8,871 bases of DNA from positions 1 through 8,871 of the forward strand of contig DYDC01000096.1 of NCBI GenBank assembly GCA_020718125.1. The letters are read 5' to 3'. This DNA comes from Methylacidiphilum sp. (GTDB taxonomy: Bacteria; Verrucomicrobiota; Verrucomicrobiia; CAIQCK01). Positions within the stretch are counted from its first letter, which is position 1. Each line of letters opens with the position of its first letter. Under the pieces are notes generated by a model. It saw only the letters and a program-made list of their open reading frames with translations, had not been told where the DNA came from and ran no database searches. This document shows, piece after piece, positions 1 through 5,881 of this stretch. The translations under genes were made by a program, and so were the position numbers.

Positions 1-1
1 T

Positions 2-2017
2 GAAATCAGCCTCTTGCAGATCATGGCCGGCAACACGGCGGTTTTCATCTTCCCGTTCTGCGTGCTCATGGTGTTCCTGGTGCTCGCCGCGCAATACGAA
101 AGCTGGTCGCTGCCGCTGGCCATCATCCTCATCGTGCCGATGTGCCTGCTCTTCGCCATCCTCGGCGTCTGGGCGCGCGACATGGACAACAACCTCTTCA
201 CCCAGATCGGCCTCGTCGCCCTGATGGGCCTCGCCTGCAAAAACGCCATCCTGATTGTGGAGTTCGCCAAACAACTCCAGGACGCCGGCAAAGACCGCAT
301 CGAGGCCGCCCTCGAAGCGTCCCGCCTGCGTCTGAGGCCGATTCTCATGACCTCGTTTGCGTTCGCGTTCGGCGTGCTGCCCATGATGCTCGCCCGCGGC
401 GCCGGTGCGGAAATGCGGACCTCCATCGGCACCGCCGTCTTCTACGGCATGCTCGGCGTCACCTTCTTCGGCATCTTCCTCACGCCGGTCTTCTACGTCG
501 TCATCCGAAGCGTCCTGGAGCGCAAAAAGACCGCCGGCGCCAAACCGGCCGCTGCCACCGTCACGTCGCTGCTGATCGCTATCACCGCCGCCAGCCTGCT
601 TGGCGGCTGCGCCGTCGGCCCCGACCACAAACCACCCGCGACCGCCACCGCAGCCGCGTTTGCCAACGCCGACCAACCCGGTTTGTCAGCGACCGGCGTC
701 GAGGTCAACTGGTGGCGCGGCTTCCACGATGTCACGCTCGACGACCTCGTCGCGCGCACCATCGCCTCCAATCACGATCTGCGGATCGCCACCGCACGCG
801 TCCGCGAGGCGCGCGCCATGCGCACGCAGGCCATCCTCGACCTGGCGCCCACAGTCACCTCCGATGCCGGCCATCACAAGACTCTGACCGCCCGTGACGC
901 CATGCCGCCCATCAGCACCATGAGCCGCGAAATGCGGAAGATTGAATACTTCGATGCAGGCTTCGACGCGACGTGGGAACTGGATGTCTTCGGCCGCGTC
1001 CGGCGCTCCGTCGAGGCCAGCAGCGCGGCACTGCAAGCCACCGAAGCCGCCCGCCGCGACCTGATCGTCACGCTCGTCGCCGAGGTTGCCCGCAACTACT
1101 TCGAGCTTCGCGGCACGCAACACCAGCTCGATGTCGCCCGCCGCAACGCCAACAACCAGCGCGAATCACTCGCCCTCACCGAATCCCGCCTCCGGGGCGG
1201 ACGCGGCACCGAGTTGGACGTCTCCCGCGCCCGCACCGAATACGAACTGGCGCTCTCCACTGTCCCGCCGCTCGAAGCTGCCAACAAATACGCCATCCAT
1301 CGCCTGAGCGTCCTTGCCGGCCTGCAACCCGCCGCGTTGGAACCAACGCTTGCTCCCGCGGCTCCCCTGCCTCATGCGCCTCCAGTCATTGCCATCAGCA
1401 ACCCCGCCGACCTGCTGCGTCGCCGGGCCGACATCCGCGCCGCCGAGCGCGCCCTCGCCGCCGCCACCGCCCGCATCGGCGTCCAGGTTGCCGACCTCTT
1501 CCCCCGGCTGACCTTCAACGGACGCGCCTCCTTTGCCGCCAAAGACATCACCGGCCTTGGCGGTCCCGCCACCGACAGCTACTCCGTCGGCCCCCAACTC
1601 ACTTGGGCCGCTTTCGACCTTGGCCGGGTCCGCGCCCGCATCAAGGCCGCCCGCGCCCGGGCCGACGCCGAACTGGCCGCCTACGAGAAGACCGTCCTGA
1701 ACGCGCTGGAGGAAACCGAGAACGCCCTTGTGAGCTTTGGCCGCGAACAAGCCCGCCGCGACTACCTGCGCTCCGCCTCCCAGGCCGCTGCCAACGCCTC
1801 CCGGCTTGCCCGACAGCGTTACACCGCCGGCGTCACCGATTTCTTTCCCGTCCTCGACGCCGAGCGCACCCTCCTCAACGTGGACAACCAACTCGCCGCC
1901 AGCGAGACCCGCACCGCCACGGCGCTTGCCGTTGTCTATAAGGCGCTCGGCGGCGGATGGGAAGTGGAGTTGGAGAAGACCGCCGTAGCGCCCGCGGCGG
2001 ATTCCGGGCGCAAATAG
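2..2017 (+). CDS. RND efflux permease (C-terminal part) fused to NodT/OprM-type outer-membrane efflux lipoprotein; 5' end outside window
   Basis: The reading frame is open from base 2, so the gene starts before the window. Residues below are numbered from the TTG at base 14, which is internal and not the start. Residues 1-168 match the end of AcrB-type permeases, about the last five membrane helices (TM8-TM12), with the family's AQYESWS, KNAILIVEFAK and RLRPILMTS stretches. Such permeases use the proton gradient to export drugs or other solutes. Without a stop, a basic stretch (ERKK, 169-172), a hydrophobic segment and a lipobox (LGGC, Cys199) follow. Residues 199-667 form a full-length outer-membrane factor of the TolC/OprM/NodT type, beginning CAVGPDHKPP and rich in Ala/Arg coiled-coil. 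There is no ATG, GTG or TTG in frame near the junction, so separate initiation of the second part would need a CTG. Separate genes are the usual arrangement. The adaptor gene is not visible and could lie upstream. Substrate is unknown. Confidence 0.9.
   Translation, partial: EISLLQIMAGNTAVFIFPFCVLMVFLVLAAQYESWSLPLAIILIVPMCLLFAILGVWARDMDNNLFTQIGLVALMGLACKNAILIVEFAKQLQDAGKDRIEAALEASRLRLRPILMTSFAFAFGVLPMMLARGAGAEMRTSIGTAVFYGMLGVTFFGIFLTPVFYVVIRSVLERKKTAGAKPAAATVTSLLIAITAASLLGGCAVGPDHKPPATATAAAFANADQPGLSATGVEVNWWRGFHDVTLDDLVARTIASNHDLRIATARVREARAMRTQAILDLAPTVTSDAGHHKTLTARDAMPPISTMSREMRKIEYFDAGFDATWELDVFGRVRRSVEASSAALQATEAARRDLIVTLVAEVARNYFELRGTQHQLDVARRNANNQRESLALTESRLRGGRGTELDVSRARTEYELALSTVPPLEAANKYAIHRLSVLAGLQPAALEPTLAPAAPLPHAPPVIAISNPADLLRRRADIRAAERALAAATARIGVQVADLFPRLTFNGRASFAAKDITGLGGPATDSYSVGPQLTWAAFDLGRVRARIKAARARADAELAAYEKTVLNALEETENALVSFGREQARRDYLRSASQAAANASRLARQRYTAGVTDFFPVLDAERTLLNVDNQLAASETRTATALAVVYKALGGGWEVELEKTAVAPAADSGRK
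518..610 (+). other. Internal lipoprotein signal segment at the permease/OMF junction
   Basis: This segment has the parts of a lipoprotein signal peptide inside a longer protein: basic residues ERKK, a hydrophobic run of Ala, Leu and Ile, then LGGC with the Cys codon at 608-610, followed by AVGP. In AcrB-type permeases the last helix ends in the cytoplasm. The segment therefore starts on the side from which a signal peptide is exported. Cutting by signal peptidase II before Cys199 would release a normal lipidated outer-membrane channel. That processing is inferred, not shown. Confidence 0.6.
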
Positions 2018-2018
2018 A

Positions 2019-2080
2019 GTGGGCCGGGCCTCCGGCACGGCTGATCATGAATGATTGGCCGTGCGGGACGCCCGGCCCAC
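2019..2080. repeat. Large imperfect inverted repeat (REP-like palindrome)
   Basis: Arms at 2019-2041 and 2058-2080 are reverse complements at 21 of 23 positions, with a 16-base AT-richer loop between them. The left arm begins GTGGGCCGGGC and the right arm ends GCCCGGCCCAC. It begins two bases after the stop codon of the efflux gene, between two convergent genes. No T-run follows on the plus strand, so it is a poor intrinsic terminator by itself. It could protect the mRNA 3' end or be one copy of a dispersed genomic palindrome. Only a genome-wide count would tell. Confidence 0.75.
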
Positions 2081-2088
2081 CCTGAACC

Positions 2089-2126
2089 AAAAACCCCGTC
2101 CTTCCCTTAGCCTGGAAGAACGAGGT
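2089..2126 (-). terminator. Rho-independent terminator of the Spy-like gene
   Basis: Read on the minus strand, a 12-bp stem (right arm 2114-2125, left arm 2094-2105, ten Watson-Crick and two G-U pairs) closes an 8-base loop. It is followed directly by five T (plus-strand A 2089-2093). One further A-T pair borrows the first T of the tract. The stem begins 18 bases after the stop codon of the minus-strand gene ending at 2144, so it most likely ends that transcript. Confidence 0.75.
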
Positions 2127-2143
2127 CTCGGCTTAGAAACCGT

Positions 2144-2572
2144 TTACTCCTTGTCACCGCCTTTGCGCTGGCCTTTGCCTTTGCCCTCGCCCATCCGGGC
2201 TGGCAGCAACTCATCGAACTTCTTCTTTTGTTCGTCGGTGAGCACGCTGCGGATCTCTTCACGGACTTCCATCATCTTCTCCGTTACGCCCTTGAAGGCT
2301 GCGCGCTTCTTTTCCGGGTCGGTCTCCTCGCGGGCCGCCTTCAATTCCTCCGCGTGCGCTTTCCAGTATTCCGTCAACTTGGACTTGGCGGCATCCACCT
2401 TGGGCTTCTGATCGGCGGTGAGGTCCAGCTTGCTGAGCGCCTCGTCAAACCGCCGGCCGGGCGCGCCCTTGCCGCGCTTGCCCTCCGGCGCGTCGGCGGC
2501 GGCGGCCAGCATCGGCGCCGCCACGCCAATGGCGACAATGAGTGTCAGTGTCTTGAGAACTGTCTTTTTCAT
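2144..2572 (-). CDS. Periplasmic Spy/CpxP-like LTxxQ protein
   Basis: This is a 142-residue protein with a Sec signal peptide: MKKTVLK, a hydrophobic core to about residue 22, and a likely cut after the Ala run near 25-26. The mature part is small, very charged and almost wholly helical in appearance. It carries two LTxxQ motifs, LTADQ at 51-55 and LTDEQ at 111-115, the signature of the Spy/CpxP/ZraP group of periplasmic chaperones and stress sensors. The tail is Gly/Lys-rich. The start at 2572 is chosen because it opens the signal peptide and has AAGGA just upstream; the frame stays open to 2650, but that extension would bury the signal peptide. In enterobacteria such proteins respond to envelope stress. 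Here that role is inferred from the motif only. It faces the efflux gene tail to tail and lies 99 bases after rsfS. Confidence 0.8.
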   Translation of the reverse strand: MKKTVLKTLTLIVAIGVAAPMLAAAADAPEGKRGKGAPGRRFDEALSKLDLTADQKPKVDAAKSKLTEYWKAHAEELKAAREETDPEKKRAAFKGVTEKMMEVREEIRSVLTDEQKKKFDELLPARMGEGKGKGQRKGGDKE

Positions 2573-2671
2573 GGGTCCTTGTTTCGTTTGGGTTGTCGTC
2601 TCGGACCGGCCATGCGACCGGCTGGCATGAGAACACCGCGCCTCCCCCAAAGTTGCTGAAGCTTCCGGCCC
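2573..2671. other. Intergenic spacer between rsfS and the Spy-like gene
   Basis: These 99 bases hold an AAGGA ribosome-binding site at about 2576-2580 (minus strand), serving the Spy-like gene. I see no clear sigma-70 promoter and no terminator for nadD-rsfS. Short GC palindromes such as CCGG pairs occur but are too small to call. Read-through from rsfS is possible. Confidence 0.35.
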
Positions 2672-3022
2672 CTAGGCGATGCGTTTCGCATCGCCCCAGA
2701 GTTGTTCGAGGGCGTAATGGGACCGGGCGTCGCGGCGGAAGATGTGGATGAGGACGTCGTTATAATCGAGGACCATCCAGTGGCTGGCGATGACGCCGTC
2801 CCGGCCGCGGGGACGATGGCCGAGTTCCTTGAGTCCCGTCTCGATGGAGCCGGCGATGGCCTTGAGGTGCGGCTCGGCGCTGCCGGTGCAGATGAGGAAG
2901 ACATCGCAGATGTCGGAGACGCCGCGCAGGTCGAGCAGGACGACGTCTTCAGCTTTCTTGTCGAGGGCAAGCTCCCGGCAACGGCGGGCCAGGTCGAGCG
3001 AAGTCAGCGGTGTGTTTTCCAT
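2672..3022 (-). CDS. rsfS: Ribosomal silencing factor RsfS (Iojap/DUF143 family)
   Basis: This is a 116-residue protein of normal length for the family. RsfS binds ribosomal protein uL14 on the 50S subunit and stops it joining the 30S subunit when nutrients are short. Recognisable family stretches include KAEDVVLLDLRGVS, CDVFLICTGSAEPHLKAIA and, near the end, WMVLDYNDVLIHIF followed by ALEQLWGDA. The start is the ATG at 3022, whose A is also the last base of the nadD stop codon (TGATG). That overlap implies translational coupling to nadD. The frame continues upstream to 3256, but that part is Arg/Pro/His-rich shadow of nadD. nadD-rsfS is a very common pair in bacteria, which supports both calls. 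Confidence 0.95.
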   Translation of the reverse strand: MENTPLTSLDLARRCRELALDKKAEDVVLLDLRGVSDICDVFLICTGSAEPHLKAIAGSIETGLKELGHRPRGRDGVIASHWMVLDYNDVLIHIFRRDARSHYALEQLWGDAKRIA

Positions 3023-3597
3023 CAGCGGTAAAGGCGGCAGCGTTCGATGTAGCGTCGCACGGCGTCGGGCACGAGGTAGCGGATCGTGCCGCCGTGGGTG
3101 AGACGGTTGCGGATGTCGGTGGAGGAAACGTCGGTCGGGTGGCCGGTGAGCCGCCGGACGCGCGCGCCGCGGAGGCGGCAGCGGGCGACGCGTTCGCCGG
3201 GCCGCGTGACGCAGATGAACTCGCAGAGGTTGACCAGTGCGGGCGCTTCCTTCCATTTGTGAAGCTCGCGCAGGCTGTCGGTGCCGATGAGGAAGAAGAA
3301 CTCCGCGCGCGGCATGGCGGCGCGCAGATGGCGCAACGTCTCGACGGAGTAGGATGGTCCCCCGCGCCGGACCTCGATGTCGGAGGAGGTGAACCGGGTG
3401 TTGCCCTGGATGGCGAGCTTGACCATCCGCATGCGGTGCGGAGCGGGCGCGATGACGCGCGGGCGCTTGTGCGGCGGCGTGGCGGACGGGATGAAGACCA
3501 CACGGTCGAGATGGAACGCCTCGGCGGCGTCTTCGGCAATGAGCAGGTGACCGAGATGGATCGGGTTGAACGTGCCGCCAAAGATGCCGAGTCTCAT
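3022..3597 (-). CDS. nadD: Nicotinate-nucleotide adenylyltransferase
   Basis: NadD joins nicotinate mononucleotide and ATP to make deamido-NAD (EC 2.7.7.18), an essential step of NAD synthesis in the cytoplasm. The 191-residue protein opens with the nucleotidyltransferase motif GGTFNPIHLGH (residues 7-17, HxGH at 14-17). It keeps PPHKR near residue 41, the IGTDSL stretch, and the late SSTDIR motif (158-163), which contacts nucleotide. Length is normal. The ATG at 3597 gives the canonical start MRLGIFGG. No Shine-Dalgarno sequence is visible, because the bases just ahead are a CCCCTG spacer and then a heptamer repeat array beginning 9 bases upstream. It is the first gene of a two-gene unit with rsfS and lies 118 bases after tRNA-Tyr in the same direction, so transcription could come through from the tRNA promoter. 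Confidence 0.96.
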   Translation of the reverse strand: MRLGIFGGTFNPIHLGHLLIAEDAAEAFHLDRVVFIPSATPPHKRPRVIAPAPHRMRMVKLAIQGNTRFTSSDIEVRRGGPSYSVETLRHLRAAMPRAEFFFLIGTDSLRELHKWKEAPALVNLCEFICVTRPGERVARCRLRGARVRRLTGHPTDVSSTDIRNRLTHGGTIRYLVPDAVRRYIERCRLYR

Positions 3598-3605
3598 CAG
3601 GGGCT

Positions 3606-3642
3606 AGTGGACAGTGGACAGTGGACAGTGGACAGTGGACAG
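3606..3642. repeat. Tandem heptamer array, five copies of AGTGGAC
   Basis: Five perfect copies of AGTGGAC run from 3606 to 3640, with two bases of a sixth. The array ends 9 bases upstream of the nadD start codon, where a ribosome-binding site would sit. Perfect short tandem repeats are prone to copy-number change by slipped-strand mispairing. Confidence 0.95.
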
Positions 3643-3692
3643 AGCGGAGAGACGGGCCAACGCCCGGTTTCGACTGATCTCGATGATTGGCG

Positions 3693-3713
3693 ACTGTTCA
3701 CTGATAACTGAAG
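3693..3713. repeat. Degenerate ACTGNNN heptamers, inverse of the AGTGGAC array
   Basis: Three consecutive 7-base units begin with ACTG: ACTGTTC, ACTGATA, ACTGAAG. They lie between the tRNA 3' end and the AGTGGAC array. An 11-base stretch here (3693-3703) is the reverse complement of an 11-base piece of the array except at one position, which would be a G-U pair in RNA. The two sets look like inverted members of one heptamer family. The region between (3643-3692) holds only a weak 5-bp hairpin, CGGGC/GCCCG. Confidence 0.6.
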
Positions 3714-3715
3714 GC

Positions 3716-3801
3716 TGGTGGAGGGAGAAGGATTCGAACCTTCGAAGACGTTAGTCAACAGATTTACAGTCTGCCGCGTTTGGCCGCTTCGCTATCCCTC
3801 C
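3716..3801 (-). tRNA. tRNA-Tyr, anticodon GTA
   Basis: The minus strand folds as an 86-base class II tRNA with encoded CCA (plus 3716-3718). It has a perfect 7-bp acceptor stem (GGAGGGA with TCCCTCC), an anticodon stem GCAGA/TCTGT around loop CTGTAAA with anticodon GTA at 3765-3767, and a long variable arm (GAC-TAAC-GTC). The T arm is GAAGG-TTCGAAT-CCTTC. The long variable arm plus GTA identifies bacterial tyrosine tRNA. It lies 28 bases after mutY and appears to have its own promoter. Confidence 0.97.
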
Positions 3802-3823
3802 GACCAGGGAAAAAGTGCGCGGC

Positions 3824-3852
3824 ACGCTATCAGAGCGGTTTTTGCGTGTCAA
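3824..3852 (-). promoter_or_regulatory. Sigma-70-type promoter for tRNA-Tyr
   Basis: On the minus strand a perfect TTGACA (plus 3847-3852) is followed by exactly 17 bases and then TAGCGT (3824-3829), which matches three of six -10 positions including the important T, A and final T. A GC-rich stretch follows, as is usual for stable RNA promoters. Transcription would begin near 3817, about 16 bases before the mature tRNA. The -35 lies in the last codons of mutY. Confidence 0.6.
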
Positions 3853-4900
3853 GGTGCGCAGCGGCTCTGTAGCGGCTTTGTTGCGAGAGCAGCTTGATGA
3901 TCTTCCGATGCGCTCCAATGAACGCTAGCTGCTGGAGGTTCCGGCTTGTTGCCCACCGCCACGCCACGCGCCGTTCCTCTCGCGCTGGCTCGCCTCCAAG
4001 CCAGCGGCAATCGAAAACCTCGATGTCGAGCCGGCGCTGCATGACACCGTGGCGCACGGTGGCGATGCGCGGCCCGACGCGGCAGCGGACGCCCCTGCAA
4101 TCGCCATCCGGAAATTCCCACAGGCCGCCAAGCAGGCCGCCTGCAGGCCGGCGGCGGGTAAGGACTTGCCCGTTGCGCCAGATCAGCAGCGCGCGCTGGC
4201 GCACAAGGCGCGACTTCGGACGGCGGCCGACGTTCGGCAAGCACTCGTGCTCGCCGTGCCGGCGGGCGACGCAACGGACGCGAAGCGGGCACGCGCCGCA
4301 GTGCGGGTTCTGTGGCGTGCAGACGGTCGCGCCGAGTTCCATCAGGGATTCATTGAACGCACCAGGCCGCTTTGCAGGCACAAGTTCGCCCGCTAGCTTC
4401 CAGAGGCGTTTCTGGCCGTGGGAAGACTTCACGTTTTCGCGGATGGCAAAGAGCCGCGCCAGCACGCGGGCGACGTTGCCATCCACAAGCGGTTCCGGTT
4501 GACCGAAGGCGATGCTGAGGATCGCGCCGGCGGTGTAGCGGCCGATGCCCGGCAACGCCAGCAGCGCGTCGCGGTCGGCGGGCAATCGGCCTGCGTGGCA
4601 GCGGACGACCTCGCGCGCAGCGGCGTGCAGGTTGTGGGCGCGGCTGTAGTAGCCCAAGCCCTCCCATGCCTTCAGCACGGCGGCAGGTTTCGCCGCCGCC
4701 AGCGCATGAACATTCGGAAAGAGCCGCAGCCAACGGCGGTAATACGGGATGACCGTGGCCACCTGCGTCTGCTGGAGCATGATCTCCGAGACCCAGATGC
4801 GATATGGGTCGCGCCGGGCCGCCGCTGAACGCCACGGCAGGACGCGGGCGTGCCGGTCAAACCACTGGAGGAGCCGCTTTTGGATTTGTCCCGCCGTCAT
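3830..4900 (-). CDS. mutY: A/G-specific adenine DNA glycosylase MutY
   Basis: MutY removes adenine mispaired with 8-oxoguanine, preventing G:C to T:A mutations. Numbering from the ATG at 4900 (356 residues): catalytic Glu39 in SEIMLQQTQV, helix-hairpin-helix LPGIG at 116-120, catalytic Asp140 in LVDGNVARVL, and a 4Fe-4S cluster site Cys194-x6-Cys201-x2-Cys204-x5-Cys210. The C-terminal NUDIX-like domain that recognises 8-oxoG is present (RALLIWRNGQVL, then GGLLGGLWEFPDG). The start at 4900 aligns with the family N-terminus (MTAGQIQKRLLQWFDR...LPWR). An ATG at 4924 and a TTG at 4942 in the same frame add 8 or 14 unmatched residues. It is divergent from rnhC with 42 bases between, and its 3' end carries the promoter of tRNA-Tyr. 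No Shine-Dalgarno sequence is evident. Confidence 0.96.
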   Translation of the reverse strand: MTAGQIQKRLLQWFDRHARVLPWRSAAARRDPYRIWVSEIMLQQTQVATVIPYYRRWLRLFPNVHALAAAKPAAVLKAWEGLGYYSRAHNLHAAAREVVRCHAGRLPADRDALLALPGIGRYTAGAILSIAFGQPEPLVDGNVARVLARLFAIRENVKSSHGQKRLWKLAGELVPAKRPGAFNESLMELGATVCTPQNPHCGACPLRVRCVARRHGEHECLPNVGRRPKSRLVRQRALLIWRNGQVLTRRRPAGGLLGGLWEFPDGDCRGVRCRVGPRIATVRHGVMQRRLDIEVFDCRWLGGEPAREERRVAWRWATSRNLQQLAFIGAHRKIIKLLSQQSRYRAAAHLDTQKPL

Positions 4901-4942
4901 GCTGTGATAAGCATAACGGCGCATACGGAACTTTCGACACAA
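4901..4942. promoter_or_regulatory. Divergent mutY-rnhC intergenic region
   Basis: Only 42 bases separate the two start codons, so any promoters must overlap each other or the coding sequences. I find no convincing -35/-10 pair on either strand. A small inverted repeat, ATGCT-N6-AGCAT (4899-4914), covers the mutY start codon. It may be an operator, an mRNA hairpin, or chance. Confidence 0.35.
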
Positions 4943-5872
4943 ATGCCACCGCTGACTTCCTATACCGTCAAGCTGACCGACTCGCAGATCGAGCGGGTGC
5001 GGCTCGACCTACACCAGCGTGGCTTTGCGTTTCGCGAAGTGCCCTACGCCCACTTCGGCGCGTCAAAGGACAAGCTGCAGGTGACGGCGTTCCAGAGCGG
5101 CAAGCTGCTGGCACAAGGCAAGGGTGTCGAGGAGTTCGTCCAGTTCTATCTGGAACCCGAAATCCTCCGGGAGGCGCGGCTCGGCTACGAACACGTCCAC
5201 GACCCGACCATCCTGGAGCCGCGCATCGGCGTGGACGAGAGCGGCAAGGGCGACTTTTTCGGGCCGCTGGTGATCGCGGGCGTGTTCCTGAACCGCGCTG
5301 CGATTGACGCGCTACGGGGCAGCGGCGTGCGCGACAGCAAGACGGTCACGAGCGACAACAAGATTTTCGAGCTGGCCAAGCTCATTCGCAAGACGCCGGG
5401 CTGCATTGTGGAACTGGTCAGCATCGGGCCAAAGGCCTATAACGGCCTCTACGTGAAGATGGGCAACGTGAACAAGATGCTGGCGTGGGGCCATGCCCGC
5501 GTCATCGAGAACGCGCTCGCAGCCGTTGAGAAGCACGGCGACAAGTGCGCACGGGCCGTGGCGGACCAGTTTGGCAACAAACGGTTGATCGAGAACGCGC
5601 TGATGGACCGCGGCAAAATGATCAAGCTCGTGCAGCGGCACAAGGCCGAGAGCGACCTCGCCGTGGCGGCGGCCTCCATCATGGCGCGCGACGGATTCGT
5701 GCGCGGCCTGGCCGCGCTGGGCAAGGAATACGAAGTCGAGATGCCCAGGGGCGCCGGCCCGCAGGTGGACGAGGCAGGCCGCGAGTTCCTGAAGAAACAC
5801 GGCCAAGCCAAGCTCGGCGAGGTGGCGAAGCTGCACTTCCGCACAACACAGAAGATTTCCCAACTGCTCTAG
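4943..5872 (+). CDS. rnhC: Ribonuclease HIII
   Basis: RNase HIII cuts the RNA strand of RNA-DNA hybrids, removing R-loops and primers. The 309-residue protein has the N-terminal TBP-like substrate-binding domain (about 1-85), which separates HIII from RNase HII. The catalytic domain opens with IGVDESGKGDFFGPL (Asp98, Glu99). It also has RDSK (130-133), an MGNVNKMLAWGHARVIEN block, DQF (Asp208) and KAESDLAVAAASIMAR (Asp238). These four acidic residues match the DEDD set known from Bacillus-type RNase HIII. The ATG at 4943 is chosen because the family match begins there. The frame is open upstream to a GTG at 4850, but that part overlaps mutY and looks unlike the family. Ribosome-binding signal is weak. 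The cyclase gene starts 9 bases after its stop, suggesting one transcript. Confidence 0.95.
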   Translation: MPPLTSYTVKLTDSQIERVRLDLHQRGFAFREVPYAHFGASKDKLQVTAFQSGKLLAQGKGVEEFVQFYLEPEILREARLGYEHVHDPTILEPRIGVDESGKGDFFGPLVIAGVFLNRAAIDALRGSGVRDSKTVTSDNKIFELAKLIRKTPGCIVELVSIGPKAYNGLYVKMGNVNKMLAWGHARVIENALAAVEKHGDKCARAVADQFGNKRLIENALMDRGKMIKLVQRHKAESDLAVAAASIMARDGFVRGLAALGKEYEVEMPRGAGPQVDEAGREFLKKHGQAKLGEVAKLHFRTTQKISQLL

Positions 5873-5881
5873 ACCCGACCC

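Noticed and set aside
973..1941. 322-residue plus-strand open frame in another phase
   Set aside because: It is a Pro/Arg/His-rich low-complexity translation overlapping the outer-membrane factor, the usual shadow in high-GC DNA.
1166..2038. 290-residue minus-strand open frame under the outer-membrane factor
   Set aside because: Composition is Gly/Ala-rich without a recognisable domain; it mirrors the codon bias of the real plus-strand gene.
2573..2650. Upstream start for the Spy-like protein
   Set aside because: It would put 26 residues before an obvious MKK signal peptide, and an AAGGA site precedes the ATG at 2572.
3657..3672. Hairpin CGGGC/GCCCG as a terminator after tRNA-Tyr
   Set aside because: The stem is only 5 bp and no T-run follows on the minus strand.
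4850..4942. Upstream GTG start for rnhC and TTG start for mutY
   Set aside because: Both extensions add residues outside the family match, and they would make the two divergent genes overlap.
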